Positions 55,401 through 63,429 of a DNA stretch of 64,000 nucleotides are shown here, one piece after another. A program made the position numbers and the translations under genes. The stretch is taken from positions 98,292-162,291 of the forward strand of contig NZ_JALCZA010000002.1 in assembly GCF_022690765.1 (NCBI RefSeq). The letters are read 5' to 3'. How positions within the stretch are numbered: position 1 is the first letter of the stretch; each line of letters begins with the position of its first letter. Origin of the DNA: Anaeromyxobacter oryzisoli. Its GTDB lineage: Bacteria; Myxococcota; Myxococcia; Myxococcales; Anaeromyxobacteraceae. The notes beneath the pieces were generated by a model. That model had not been told where the DNA came from and searched no databases. It was given only the letters and a program-made list of their open reading frames with translations.

Positions 55401-56096
55401 CCCGAGGAGTTCGACGTCATGGAACCCAGGATCTACGGGGCGGACTCTCGGGCACCACTGCTGCAGTTTACAGACCATCTCGTGAACGGTGCTGGGTTCT
55501 GTCGGACCCTTTCGCAACCGAAGAATGGCGCGGTCCTACTCTCGAAGCTGATTCGCTCCATGCTCGAGGATCCCGATGAGTACCCGCGGCGTGAACTCGA
55601 GCACGAGTCCCACAAGGCTTGCGTGACCGGGTGCTATCGCTGCCTCCTCAGGTACGGGAATCAGCCCTTCCACGGACTGCTGGACTGGCAGCTAGGCATG
55701 ACTTTTCTCAGGGCTATGGTGGATCCATCATTCAGCTGTGGCCTGGACAAGGACTTCGACGTCCCCGGTCTGCATCTGTGGCGGTTGCAGGCCGAGAGAC
55801 TTGCGAACGAGATGGCCAGTCGCTTCGGAGGGAGGACGAAGAAGTTCGGTGAGCTCTCCGCATTCACGATAGCGACCGGCCGGCGCAAGATGAGTCCTTG
55901 GGTCCTCGTGGCCCACCCGCTGTGGGACTGGGACAAGGACCTTGGGCCGACGCCGGGTACGATCCTGGAAACGGCCGCACAAGAAGCGCTGGAGGACGAT
56001 GGTGCGGATGGAGCACCACTTGCGTGGGATACGTTCAACCTCGAACGTCGGCAAGTGCTCGTTCGCGAGCAGATCAGAAGTGAAGCGGGAGCGTAG
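49425..56096 (+). CDS. Giant SF2 helicase with DUF1998 domain (DruE-like)
   Basis: A 2223-residue helicase. Walker A is TSGTGSGKTES (about 141), motif Ia is ILYPMNALVEDQ, the DEXH box is LDELHL (about 513). In the second lobe are VSFSDSRQDAAK (near 1020), TMEVGIDIGPLQ (about 1481) and QRVGRAGRRGQ. Zinc-binding cysteine sets occur at YCEACGDL, FGCPSCGTSY and CNHCHAW...CKGCG. The C-terminus has the DUF1998 signature GCYRCLLRYGNQPFHGLLD (about 2067). This matches DruE of Druantia in size and order of parts. ATG 49425 was chosen for its AGGGAGGG ribosome site; an earlier start at 49395 overlaps the previous gene. Confidence 0.8.
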   Translation: MQDPVGSFEQVREFYISYLDTAFRIADPGVAAERRWLLRTPGTLCTDPLIEPMPRYQSDSVGFADLIRGNRDDDPLKGFPANARQAFVNLVLAGLFPSRPKRAGSVDGGVPSKRVPVFNPYQHQIAMLRRGVKSGTPGVVTSGTGSGKTESFLLPILAQITREAVKWAKPKPEFLDRRWWQDPSSGAPYAKKNKKGETVFTYTAIPDALRPDSAHPVRSPFTPHREGETRTAAVRALILYPMNALVEDQMVRLRKALDSAEARDVMNAEFGGNRIFFGRYTGHAPVTGHHVHPGLTRLLESKPAALAGQKTYFPDHKAAKEDGFVELAEVRKSEFERRKRRLTQQFDFMVDAEAGQAQARLFALDEASRLKLLRLLGAEERDGDGHVVPERFIKAARDAGKRQLAALLQDFEAHVGSAPNALEVEELTALALTAADAKAAASAFGEDAPFLFPSVDGAEMVTRWDMQAHPPDILITNVSMLSAMLNREVDDDIFKKTKEWLEQDSDACFYLVLDELHLQRGTAGTEVSYLLRVLLRRLGLDRAEMRHKVRVLASSASLPDAPEEKAEESATYLWDMFGPYGLVTAGQEPSKALWREAIVPGRALPSRYNREKQPAQVPFAPFLRLLDVARERSGNGSSASSIARALVPTPGSPLEDAWRQVAAVLGASETLDLRNSVRFAVEEVAQRIGWACWEQEGADPDVGRYRAMPLSESGSTSSAAASVSEKLFRFETREEKKQHALEAVRSLLFVRGAADALGDWLGPWEVAPPSFRLHTFFRSIEGLFAPAVKNAGVDPGPFQERNASVGKLSIEREQRIEVKGADGRVESLRLFELIYCEACGDLFYSGMRAALKHNDGYVTELLPHEPRLEGLPDASASQRFEDLSYDQYAVFWPKTQDPVVGKHDGPAKWVPAVLEVSSGGIKIGLEADKAAGKPGMLEGRYYHRDGNKKDRHDRGCSTPGTNVPFGCPSCGTSYAKRSRKMRLSPIRNFRAGFGKTTQLLATELFNVQRAANPHASPKLVSFSDSRQDAAKAALSIEKNHHQELRRELLVVSLRGALAARRPIQAVKDELKSAKAVIKAAVERGEFSEVAKMGATVKELERELSESTESAVRLSAVLEAPDVGALEKRGTPVKPYIASLVRKGIHPSDENGLDKPKGSQGDESKRYDWVKLFSIKAPLAWADDDGPADQPNHPILCSARQALVSAVYASLVDVIFSRTYFSFEESALGYPCLLGGALPDEPETWLRELAAFMRVLADSYRFDPNPYRDDDKDETKAWTRFEEITNEKVKEFAKASWGDAAPAKVEKALRDLAVCGHGNGILQIRSLAFRLTEPDSTFVRCLKCGRVHLHEGTGCCTRCFASIKGLAKIPVSEIHDRNYLARRVMAVLGEAGEEFADASGSFRLHCEELTGQTEDPASRQREFKGIFVPKWSGLGLEEERDGGESEDEGDDAPEKVVTATEAIYRKRAEIDLLTVTTTMEVGIDIGPLQVVLQANMPPQRFNYQQRVGRAGRRGQAFSMALTICRTKSHDLHYFRSPKLITGDVPPTPFLTKTMQNIAERFARRAWLTAAFRRVRDESRAATEVYPADLMSPPDIHGEFLPAGFWPEAGGVQWEQRLSQGLAETIGERDAVIRALVEGTNVDPEALRQDEASLRQQIATAVRDVQVDGLAHALAERGWLPMYGMPTRVRELYLDLRWNPEAKRKEWSKVDRDLDLAIYEFAPGASVVMDKKEHLSVGFTPELSNPIRVRKGEELVKAFKGQKALGVRFDLVECNHCHAWTQAAAAAQSEWTCKGCGKALDAAQSHECRVPVAFRTNFKPKTSQEDADSGVRHRSIQAEGKELKLEDQQLEIDGHLGAYRLGFDGTAITFRLNRGPAAEDGRQAFRVESGEEPFPWNPKLLLPGQIVSSEKHLRPKDFRPEAGGAKEIWLAAPKTTDSIYLLPSQISPGLSLHRLPARSDDPAAASMRWLGVRSAALSATYFLVNRASLHLDIDPEEFDVMEPRIYGADSRAPLLQFTDHLVNGAGFCRTLSQPKNGAVLLSKLIRSMLEDPDEYPRRELEHESHKACVTGCYRCLLRYGNQPFHGLLDWQLGMTFLRAMVDPSFSCGLDKDFDVPGLHLWRLQAERLANEMASRFGGRTKKFGELSAFTIATGRRKMSPWVLVAHPLWDWDKDLGPTPGTILETAAQEALEDDGADGAPLAWDTFNLERRQVLVREQIRSEAGA

Positions 56097-56110
56097 CGGA
56101 GGCGTCGCAC

Positions 56111-57313
56111 ATGGGCCTTCCGCTACTTCCCTCCGCACTGGAGTCCGTCGCCAATCCAGACTTCTTCTGGCCCTCAAGGTGGAGCGAGCTGGAGTCCTGT
56201 CCGCTTGCAGTCTGGGGTGAGCTGGGCACGGCCGACCTGCTTCCCTCTGCGCCAGAGGCGGTGTTTGGAACGCTCCTGCACGAGGCCAGGAAGCGGTTCC
56301 GTGCGACCTGGGGCGGCATCGGCGATCCTCGCGAGACGATGAAGGAGCTGTTCGCGGAGCTCCTTCATGAGGTCGAGAAGGACTTGGTGGAAGGAGGTCA
56401 GCCGGAGCTGGTCCCGCTGAAGCGCCACCTCGAGTGGCACAGGTGGAACGACCGAACCAAGCGCCTATACACGTGGGCGACGGCGCAGGGTCCGTACCCA
56501 GGCACATCTGAGACGCACGCACCGCGGTCCATGGCAAAGAGTGCATGTGCCCAGACGCATGCGGATCGGTTCGGAGTCGGGGTCGAGCCTCTGTGGGTTT
56601 GCGGTGCGCTCCGCTTGAAGGGGCGTCCGGACGAAGTCTGGTATGAGCAGGACGGTACTCTCGCCATCTCTGACTTCAAGACAGGACGGGTGACCGATCA
56701 AACCGGGGATGTCGCGGACTCGATTCGGTTCCAGTTGCAGCTCTACGCGCTCATGGCCGAGGCGCTGGCTCCAGGAAGGCGAGTGCGGCTTTTCGTGAGC
56801 GGTGGTGCCGAATGCGAACTGTCGTGGGGCGACCAGGAACGGAGAGAGGTTAGAGCAAGGCTGCGGGACATCAGCGAAGCGCATCCCGTAGGGCAGGCGT
56901 CGAGCGCTTCATCCCTTGCGAACCCCGGAACCCATTGCGTGGGCTGCCGAGTGCGCCACCGCTGCAAGGCCTATCTCGAAGTGGTTCCGGGGTGGTGGCC
57001 GAATGGCGGCGGACATCCAAGGCCCTTGCCGTGGGATGCGAGGGGACTCGTAACTTCAGTCCGGGCCTCTGCGCGTGGCTGGTCGGTGTGGCTGCGAGAT
57101 CCCGCGGGGCGGAACGTTCAGATCGAAGGCCTCGCGCAGGCGCGCCCGCTTGAGTCCTTACAGGCCAGCCAAGAGCTGTTTCTCTTCGGCCTGGAGCCAG
57201 CGGAGGACGTTCGGCCTCACGGACTAGCCGTCCATCCGCGTAATTTCTACGAGAACGCCCCTGGTCCTCCCTGGAGGAGCGCGGTGGGGAGCAGGGTGTA
57301 TAGCGGTCGGTGA
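56111..57313 (+). CDS. Cas4/RecB-like Fe-S nuclease attached to the DruE-like helicase
   Basis: A 400-residue PD-(D/E)XK nuclease. Catalytic core: H57 (LLHEA), D174 (GRPDEV), D188-F-K190 (SDFKTG) and QLQLYA (208-213). One cysteine near the start (C30) and three at C276, C279 and C285 have the C...CX2CX5C spacing of the 4Fe-4S cluster in Cas4 and AddB. Such enzymes degrade DNA ends with helicases. It starts 14 bases after the helicase stop, so it is part of the same operon. It is not a standard Druantia type III gene. A C-terminal extension of ~110 residues resembles an OB-like beta domain. Confidence 0.82.
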   Translation: MGLPLLPSALESVANPDFFWPSRWSELESCPLAVWGELGTADLLPSAPEAVFGTLLHEARKRFRATWGGIGDPRETMKELFAELLHEVEKDLVEGGQPELVPLKRHLEWHRWNDRTKRLYTWATAQGPYPGTSETHAPRSMAKSACAQTHADRFGVGVEPLWVCGALRLKGRPDEVWYEQDGTLAISDFKTGRVTDQTGDVADSIRFQLQLYALMAEALAPGRRVRLFVSGGAECELSWGDQERREVRARLRDISEAHPVGQASSASSLANPGTHCVGCRVRHRCKAYLEVVPGWWPNGGGHPRPLPWDARGLVTSVRASARGWSVWLRDPAGRNVQIEGLAQARPLESLQASQELFLFGLEPAEDVRPHGLAVHPRNFYENAPGPPWRSAVGSRVYSGR

Positions 57314-57340
57314 CTGGCCTGCGTGCGGGTGCCGGCCCAT

Positions 57341-57396
57341 GCCGATCACGGATTCCGGAGCAAGCCGATCACTGATTCCGGAGCAAGCCGATCGCT
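57341..57396 (+). repeat. IS21-family terminal repeats (left end)
   Basis: Two tandem 23-base units, GATTCCGGAGCAAGCCGATC plus ACT or GCT (57351-57373 and 57374-57396, 22 of 23 identical), with a partial third copy (GCCGATCAC, 57341-57349). Such multiple terminal repeats mark IS21-family ends. An istA start follows 97 bases downstream, in the expected direction. Confidence 0.75.
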
Positions 57397-57493
57397 GAAC
57401 GCATGAACCTGTAGGAGACCGCTAACGATCGCCCGGGCGCGTTGACGCCGCTGGGTAGTCCGCCGCTCATGCCGCCTTCACCAAGGAGGCGGG

Positions 57494-57600
57494 ATGGCGG
57501 CCGAGAGGCTACCGATGCGGAAGCTGCGAGAGATCATCAGGCTGAAGCTCCAAGCCGGGCAGTCGAACCGAGCGATCGCGCGCGCGTGCGGGCTCTCGAA
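57494..57600 (+). pseudogene. istA: Truncated IS21 istA transposase, N-terminal fragment
   Basis: About 35 codons of the IstA N-terminus: MAAERLPMRKLREIIRLK, then the helix-turn-helix QSNRAIARACGLSN. After this the frame (ending at 57676) no longer resembles IstA. The catalytic DDE domain and istB are gone. The fragment remains after deletion or replacement of the rest of the element by the Z1 locus. The bases 57601-57725 hold no feature beyond the Z1 gene's leader. Confidence 0.75.
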
Positions 57601-57725
57601 TACGCAGTTGGGTCTGTACTCGTTAACGGTGTTGACCGAATTTGAAAGCCAGAAGGCTTCAGACGCCCCGCCTTGATCGACGTCATACGTCTCCCTGAGC
57701 GTCGTGTCGCCGCTCGTGGCATGAT

Positions 57726-60437
57726 GTGACCGTACGCCTCCGGAAGGGACTTCTGACCACTCGACGCGCCACTTCGATCTCATCGCGTCCGTTCGTGCCC
57801 GGCGAGATCCCTCAGGCTGATAGACTCGACAAGGTTCGAGCGCTTGTCGAGGCCTTCGCGGGCGGGCTTACCCCGCAATTACTAGCTAACGTCTGGAAGG
57901 CGACACCTCGGCATGTGGCGTACTACCTTGCGGCGGCCACCACCCTCGGTCTGGTCCGGCGCTTTCAATGGACTTTTCTACCAACTCGCGGTGGACGAGC
58001 TCTCGTTCGGACTGCGCCGCGGTCGCCGAGAGAGCGCGAGGTGCTTCTCCGAGCGATTCGATCTGCGCCCCAACTCGCCCCGCTTTGGGACTTCTTCGAT
58101 GGTCGGCACATGACGCGCGAGCAGCTCGTCGAGCGGATCAGGTCCGGATCGCGTCTCAACCCGACTACCGCAGAGCGCCGCGCACATACTCTTGAACGGT
58201 GGCGCGAGTACGTCCTCGCGCCGGAGCTCCCTCTTCCTCGCACTGACCAGAAGCACCAACGCACAATCACCGAGACGATGACGCCCGATACCGCTACGCC
58301 CCTGGATGCTGCGGCCGAGATTCCCGTGGTGATGAAGACCGATGGCCCCTGCCTGACGGGTACCCTTGAGTTCCTTCCGCTGGCCGAGGACGCGCGAGAC
58401 GCGCTGAGAGGCCAGACCATTGGATTCATGGAGAACATCCTTCGCACCTACGCGAGGGACGTAGCAGCTGGAGAGGTCGGAGCGACGGGTAGCACCGTCA
58501 CGACGGACTCCCCCCCGGTGTCGGGAAGCTGCCCAACGGGGCTCCTTTACGGGCGAATCCAGAGCGGCAAGACGGCGGCGATGATTGTCACGTCTGCCCT
58601 TGCGGTGGACAATGGCTTTCGTGTCATTGTCGTCGTGACTTCCGATTCGCTCGAACTCGTGGAGCAGACCCGAAACAGATTCGAAGTCATCGACGGTCCG
58701 CTGGTGTACTCGTCCCGCCAGAATGGTGCTGGCGAGTACGACTGGAACGCCAACATCGAGACGATTCGTCGCGAGATGCCGCGGCGTGGCCTCGTCCTCA
58801 TCGTCGCGAAGAACGTCAACCACCAGACCGCGCTAGCCGAGTTCCTTCGTGACGTTGGGGCGAACCGGCACCCGTCCCTTATCCTGGATGACGAAGCGGA
58901 CCAGGCCACTCCCGACACGACCACTCGCGCTCGCTCGTCGGGCAGAACCAACGCTCCCAGGTTCGGGAGCGCCATCTTCCGTCGCATCGTCCACAACGAC
59001 AGGCCTGACGAGATCGGTGATTCGCTCCGCGAGATTCTTCATCACAACGTGTTCTTGCAGGTCACGGCGACGCCGTACGCACTCCTCCTCCAGAATCTCG
59101 ATAGCGCGCTTCGCGCCAAGGGCTTCACCTCGCTCCTTGAGCCGGGACAGGGATATGCGGGCGGCGAGACGTTCTTTGCTTCCATCGAAGATCCTTCGGA
59201 ACCACCTCTCGTATTCGTGGACGAGTCCGAGGCGCAGCGCATTCAACTGACTCCGCACGAGGTGCCCGGTGGACTGCGGAGCGCGGTCCATTCGTTCCTC
59301 GTGGCTGGTGCGCTCTACTTCAGGTCGCACGGTGTGCCGAAGGATGGTTTCAAGTTCCTCTGCCACACGAGTCAAAGAACGATCGACCACGATACGTTGT
59401 GGAACCTGATCGCTCGTTGCGTCAACGATGTCATCGCCAACATCGACGCCGGCCGCCTGACCGAGCTCCAGGCCGCACACGACGAACTGGCTCGCACCGT
59501 CCCGAACATCACGCCGCTTAGCGACCTACTCGAGTTCATTCATCGCAGAGCGCCTAACAGGACGATGCTGAAGGTGAACTCGGCAGGCGACGTGCTTCGG
59601 TATGGCCGCTTTTACAACTTCGTCGTAGGCGGCAACATCTTGGGCCGAGGACTCACTATCGACGACCTCCTGACCACGTATTACTTCCGCCGTGCACAGC
59701 GCACCCAGATGGACACAGCGCTTCAACACGCCCGGATGTACGGATACCGGAGCAAGATTTTGCCGCTGATGCGCGTGTTCATTCCTCGAACCCTCGCAGC
59801 GAGATTCCGGCAGTTTCAGGAAGCCGAGGAACAGCTACGTGCGCTGCTGGGAAGTCACCCAGGCTCGACCCGCGTTCCCATCAAGCTTGCCGCTGGCACC
59901 GCGGCCACCCGGGTCGGGGTCCTGGATCGGAACGAGATCCTCGCCTACCGTCCCGGCCAACAGGTCTACCCAGTGGAACCAGCGTGGCACAGCAATGCGG
60001 TCGGCAACAGCTCCCGTCATATTGAACGCCTGCTGGAGCGAGCCTTCGGCGGACCAGTGCGTTATGACGAGTTCCTCGAGGTGCCAATCGAGTCCATCAT
60101 CGAGCTGCTGCACGAGTTTCGCGTTCTCGATGACGAAGACAGCGAATGGGACCCTGATGCGATCGGTGCGGTCTTGCGCGCGACCAAGGCCATGTACGGA
60201 GAACGCGCGCTCATCTTTTGTCGCGAGTTCACTTCGCGTCGTGAGGAGCCGGTGTTCCCCACGGGGACCATCGGTGGTCCAGAGCAAAACGAGGCGCGGG
60301 CGAGAAGGCTGCCGACGCTCTTTGCCCTAAAACTCGACGCTGGTGCCGCGGCTCGCTGGGGCGCGGTCCAGTTCTGGCACCCTACGGTCGTCTTCCCACC
60401 GAACATGGGGGTTCACGTCTTCAATGCGTCCGAGTAA
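57726..60437 (+). CDS. Z1-domain ATPase/helicase-like restriction protein with N-terminal winged helix
   Basis: A 903-residue protein. Residues ~25-170 carry winged-helix features, including the segment TTAERRAHTLERWREYVLAP, often found as a DNA-binding head in restriction proteins. The Z1 core follows: Walker A GRIQSGKTAAMI (about 276), LILDDEADQATPD (about 385) as Walker B, VTATPYALLLQ, and later GGNILGRGLTIDDLLTTYYFRR and the QMDTALQHARMYGYR motif. Z1 proteins occur with cytosine methyltransferases, DUF4420 nucleases and Vsr in a restriction-modification context, as here. GTG 57726 is the only reasonable start; no strong ribosome site. Confidence 0.88.
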   Translation: MTVRLRKGLLTTRRATSISSRPFVPGEIPQADRLDKVRALVEAFAGGLTPQLLANVWKATPRHVAYYLAAATTLGLVRRFQWTFLPTRGGRALVRTAPRSPREREVLLRAIRSAPQLAPLWDFFDGRHMTREQLVERIRSGSRLNPTTAERRAHTLERWREYVLAPELPLPRTDQKHQRTITETMTPDTATPLDAAAEIPVVMKTDGPCLTGTLEFLPLAEDARDALRGQTIGFMENILRTYARDVAAGEVGATGSTVTTDSPPVSGSCPTGLLYGRIQSGKTAAMIVTSALAVDNGFRVIVVVTSDSLELVEQTRNRFEVIDGPLVYSSRQNGAGEYDWNANIETIRREMPRRGLVLIVAKNVNHQTALAEFLRDVGANRHPSLILDDEADQATPDTTTRARSSGRTNAPRFGSAIFRRIVHNDRPDEIGDSLREILHHNVFLQVTATPYALLLQNLDSALRAKGFTSLLEPGQGYAGGETFFASIEDPSEPPLVFVDESEAQRIQLTPHEVPGGLRSAVHSFLVAGALYFRSHGVPKDGFKFLCHTSQRTIDHDTLWNLIARCVNDVIANIDAGRLTELQAAHDELARTVPNITPLSDLLEFIHRRAPNRTMLKVNSAGDVLRYGRFYNFVVGGNILGRGLTIDDLLTTYYFRRAQRTQMDTALQHARMYGYRSKILPLMRVFIPRTLAARFRQFQEAEEQLRALLGSHPGSTRVPIKLAAGTAATRVGVLDRNEILAYRPGQQVYPVEPAWHSNAVGNSSRHIERLLERAFGGPVRYDEFLEVPIESIIELLHEFRVLDDEDSEWDPDAIGAVLRATKAMYGERALIFCREFTSRREEPVFPTGTIGGPEQNEARARRLPTLFALKLDAGAAARWGAVQFWHPTVVFPPNMGVHVFNASE

Positions 60438-60446
60438 GCACGCCGA

Positions 60447-61382
60447 ATGACAACGGCTCTGGATGCGATTCGAGCCCCGCGGGTTCACGGTGGGGCGCAC
60501 TTCGAAATTCGTGCAGCACTGACTGTTGGATATCTCGCCAGGGCTCCAGACGGGCATGCAGCCTACATGGTCGCGCTGTCCGCCGAGACCCCTGCCATCC
60601 CGCGCGTCTTCGGACGTGTCGAGGTGCGCTTCGAAAGAGTCCGGTTCGACGTGGGTACGCGGCAGTGGGAAGCGTCCGCTGCTATCGTTCGCTGCCTCGA
60701 TGAGGCAGTGCTTCCGACCTTCGTTGCACTGGCTACGGATGCTTCTGCTCGCCTCCCTACGACCGGCTGCTCGGCCAGCACGGTTCTTGAGGTCCTGGAC
60801 TCCTGGGAGGCGCTCTTCCGCCGGCTCCGTCATCTATCGGCAGAAGAAGAGCTTGGCCTCTGGGCGGAGTTACGGCTCCTATCGCTAGCGCGTTCTCCGC
60901 AGGAAGCCGTCCTGGCATGGACGGGTCCCGACGACGAGAACGTCGACTTTCACGGAGGCGGAGTCGCCTTAGAGTGCAAGGCCTCCACGAGGCAGCTCGT
61001 TCACCACTTCTCCGCCAGCCAGGCGGGTCGGCCCCGAGGCGACGTGCCGTCCTACGTTGCCTCGCTGTGGGTGGGACACGATTCGAGTGCGGGCGAGTCC
61101 CTTCCTGATCTTGTCATGCGGGTCACGAGCCGTCTTCCCGAAAGTTCGGAGTTCGAACGCAAACTCGCCCAGGCGGGCTATTCGCATTCGGACGCGGGGC
61201 TCTACACCACCCGATTCGTGTTGCTGGAGGCCCCTCTCGTCTTCCCCACCGACTCCATTCCCCAGGTGAGGCAGTTGGATCCCGGAGTCATCCGGGTCCG
61301 ATACGAGGCTCGCTTGGAACGGCACCGGGCCCTGCCCCAAGAGGATGCGGCGAGGCTTATCCGCGGGTTGGGGTCCGCTTGA
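60447..61382 (+). CDS. DUF4420-type PD-(D/E)XK nuclease
   Basis: A 311-residue PD-(D/E)XK protein. The core is E141 (GLWAELRLL), D167 (ENVDFHGGG) and E176-C-K178 (VALECKAS), the standard DUF4420 pattern. It starts 9 bases after the Z1 stop, so the two form an operon and probably a complex in which Z1 provides ATP hydrolysis and this protein the cut. It ends in a 26-base tail-to-tail overlap with the methyltransferase gene on the other strand. Confidence 0.85.
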   Translation: MTTALDAIRAPRVHGGAHFEIRAALTVGYLARAPDGHAAYMVALSAETPAIPRVFGRVEVRFERVRFDVGTRQWEASAAIVRCLDEAVLPTFVALATDASARLPTTGCSASTVLEVLDSWEALFRRLRHLSAEEELGLWAELRLLSLARSPQEAVLAWTGPDDENVDFHGGGVALECKASTRQLVHHFSASQAGRPRGDVPSYVASLWVGHDSSAGESLPDLVMRVTSRLPESSEFERKLAQAGYSHSDAGLYTTRFVLLEAPLVFPTDSIPQVRQLDPGVIRVRYEARLERHRALPQEDAARLIRGLGSA

Positions 61383-62808
61383 GCGCGTTGTCGATCGTCG
61401 CTGCCGAGTAGGCGAGGAGTCCTTCGTAGGTCCGATCCTTCATGATCATCGGATCTGGCTCCATCGCCTTGGCGCGAGTGGCCGCCAAGACTGCAAGAGT
61501 TGCTGCATAGGACAGCTTGGGGGGAACCGCGTTTCCAATCATCTGCGCTAGCTGGCCGCGCGTCAGCTTGCCTCGCTTGCTCTCGAAGCGGAAGAAGTCC
61601 GGGAAGAACTGGAGCCGTGCGGCCTCGTGCGGCGTAATCGTCCTTCGTCTCTTTGGATGGATGAACCGGCCCTGCCCAGGCGAGCCGAAGCCGCTGGTGA
61701 TGGTCTGCGCGGCCTCGTTCCATCTCATCCTACCGTACATCGACATGTAGGAATGTGCCTTCAGCCGGTGACAGGGCGGCCGCAACCGATTCGGGAGGTC
61801 GTCCTGAGCGTTGTCGAACAGCCACTTGATTCGCCGCCGGTTCTCCTCGGTTTGTTTCGAGGCCGTGTCGATGGTGCGGTCACCATCGACGGAAAGCAGG
61901 TCCGAGATCGCCCACTCTACGGATCGCTCCTCCGCGGACAGTGCCTCAAGCGTTCCGGCAAGGTCCACTCTACCTTCGCGCACCGCGACGAGCACATGTC
62001 GCTTCCTGCGTTGGGCGATCCCGAGCTCGGACATCGAAACGATCAGCTTGCTGACGTGGTAGCCGGCCTCCTCAAGGAGGCGCGTCGTGGCCTGGACCAC
62101 GCCAGTCTTGTCATGAACGACTGCGGGGACGTTTTCGATGAGGATCGCCTTGGGCTTGATCAGCAGCGCGAGCGCCGGCATGACCAAGTAGAGCTGGTTT
62201 TTCGGATCGTCGCGTCTGGAGTGGTTGTTGAGGTCAGAGTGGCCTTGGCAGGGCGGGCCTCCGACGAGGAGGTCGATGTCCCAGCGCCGTTCGGCCCATC
62301 CGGGCTGCTTCCAACGAGGTTTCAGGGACGGACGACCGTCTGCGAGCGAGAACCCGGGCTCGAGAAGGTCCAGGATATCGCCGTCGTGAACTACGACCGG
62401 TTTAAGGTTCGTCTCGTAGACTCCAAGGGCCGACTCCTCGAAGTCGGCAGCGAACACGGATTCGAATCGCAACCCGAGGGCTTGCGCCGCAAGCCTCACC
62501 CCCAGCGACATCGCTCCACAGCCGGCGAATACGTCGACCACTCGAAATGCCTTCCGAAACGGAATTGCGTCGGACGGCGACGGCTCCTCGGGCGCGCGCA
62601 GCAACTGCTGGTCCCAGACCGATCGGAGGTCGAGGTCGGCGACGTGCCGCATTTCCGGGGGCATCGCCACGGCCACACGCGGACCCTCCAGAGCCCCGGC
62701 AACGACCCTCTTGCCGACACGCCCCCTCGAATCGACGTCGAACGCTTCGCCGACGAGCGGCGAAGCGTTGGAAAAGTCTGGGGCCACGAGATCAAGCTGG
62801 TGACGCAC
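61357..62808 (-). CDS. dcm: DNA cytosine-5 methyltransferase
   Basis: A 483-residue C5 methyltransferase with all main motifs: I VVDVFAGCGAMSLG (90-103), IV GGPPCQGHS with nucleophile C187, VI IENVP, VIII QRRKR, and X GNAVPPKL at the C-terminus. An N-terminal extension of about 85 residues precedes the first motif. The variable region between VIII and IX is short (about 100 residues), implying a small recognition domain. It methylates the host site that the Z1-DUF4420 pair would attack when unmethylated. The start overlaps vsr by 17 bases. Confidence 0.92.
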   Translation of the reverse strand: MRHQLDLVAPDFSNASPLVGEAFDVDSRGRVGKRVVAGALEGPRVAVAMPPEMRHVADLDLRSVWDQQLLRAPEEPSPSDAIPFRKAFRVVDVFAGCGAMSLGVRLAAQALGLRFESVFAADFEESALGVYETNLKPVVVHDGDILDLLEPGFSLADGRPSLKPRWKQPGWAERRWDIDLLVGGPPCQGHSDLNNHSRRDDPKNQLYLVMPALALLIKPKAILIENVPAVVHDKTGVVQATTRLLEEAGYHVSKLIVSMSELGIAQRRKRHVLVAVREGRVDLAGTLEALSAEERSVEWAISDLLSVDGDRTIDTASKQTEENRRRIKWLFDNAQDDLPNRLRPPCHRLKAHSYMSMYGRMRWNEAAQTITSGFGSPGQGRFIHPKRRRTITPHEAARLQFFPDFFRFESKRGKLTRGQLAQMIGNAVPPKLSYAATLAVLAATRAKAMEPDPMIMKDRTYEGLLAYSAATIDNALKRTPTRG

Positions 62809-63235
62809 GGATTCCCTCGAAGCGCCTGCGGAGAAGACTCTGGAGTGTGTTTGCCTTTGTTTGGCACTCCCAAACCACGATGACCCGAAAGCCCTGCTTC
62901 CTCAGAAGCGCCGACTTCCTTCGGTCGCGCGCAACGTTCTGTTCGAACTTCTTGAGCCAGTAGGCCCTGTTGCTGGAGGGAGTAGTCGCCGCAGAGCAGC
63001 GGGGATGTCTGTGCCAGAAGCAGCCGTTCACAAAGACCGCAAACTTCTTCGTGGAGTTGGCGATGTCGGGCGAGCCCGGCAGCGCTCGAACATTCAAGCG
63101 ATAGCGAATCCCGAGCCCGCTCAAAGCCCTGCGCACCTGGAGCTCCGGTGTAGTCCCCGATCGCTTCACGGCACGCATCCGCGCGCGGGTCTCATCCGTT
63201 GGTTGGCTCGAAGCCCTTCTCACGATGCATGGCAA
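62792..63235 (-). CDS. vsr: Very-short-patch mismatch endonuclease Vsr
   Basis: A 147-residue Vsr endonuclease. Conserved residues: D57 (LPGSPDI), FVNGCFWHRH (68-77), C80 and W122-E123-C124. Cysteines and the histidine form the structural zinc site. It nicks beside T:G mismatches created by deamination of 5-methylcytosine and so protects the methylated site. It is the first gene of the leftward vsr-dcm pair, which faces the Z1-DUF4420 pair tail to tail. An internal ATG at residue 20 is an alternative start. Confidence 0.92.
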   Translation of the reverse strand: MPCIVRRASSQPTDETRARMRAVKRSGTTPELQVRRALSGLGIRYRLNVRALPGSPDIANSTKKFAVFVNGCFWHRHPRCSAATTPSSNRAYWLKKFEQNVARDRRKSALLRKQGFRVIVVWECQTKANTLQSLLRRRFEGIRASPA

Positions 63236-63429
63236 GTTACCACGATGCCCTGTCGGACTCGAGCGCCGAAGGTTGCTGGTCAGACTCCCTCGGCCTGTCC
63301 GATCCCAAGCTTACGCCCCTCCGCCCGGGGCGCCGGGCCGGCTGATCGGCTGGACTTCAGGGCGAGCGGCAGCCGCGGCGGCCGCGCCCGCCGCTCGCCT
63401 TACGTCCCTGGGATGTCGCCCGTCTGCGT

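Noticed and set aside
57341..57396. CRISPR-like direct repeats
   Set aside because: The two 23-base units are directly adjacent without spacers and match the pattern of IS21 terminal repeats next to an istA start.
61627..62883. A 418-codon open frame antisense to the cytosine methyltransferase
   Set aside because: The minus-strand frame contains every C5 methyltransferase motif; the antisense frame resembles nothing.
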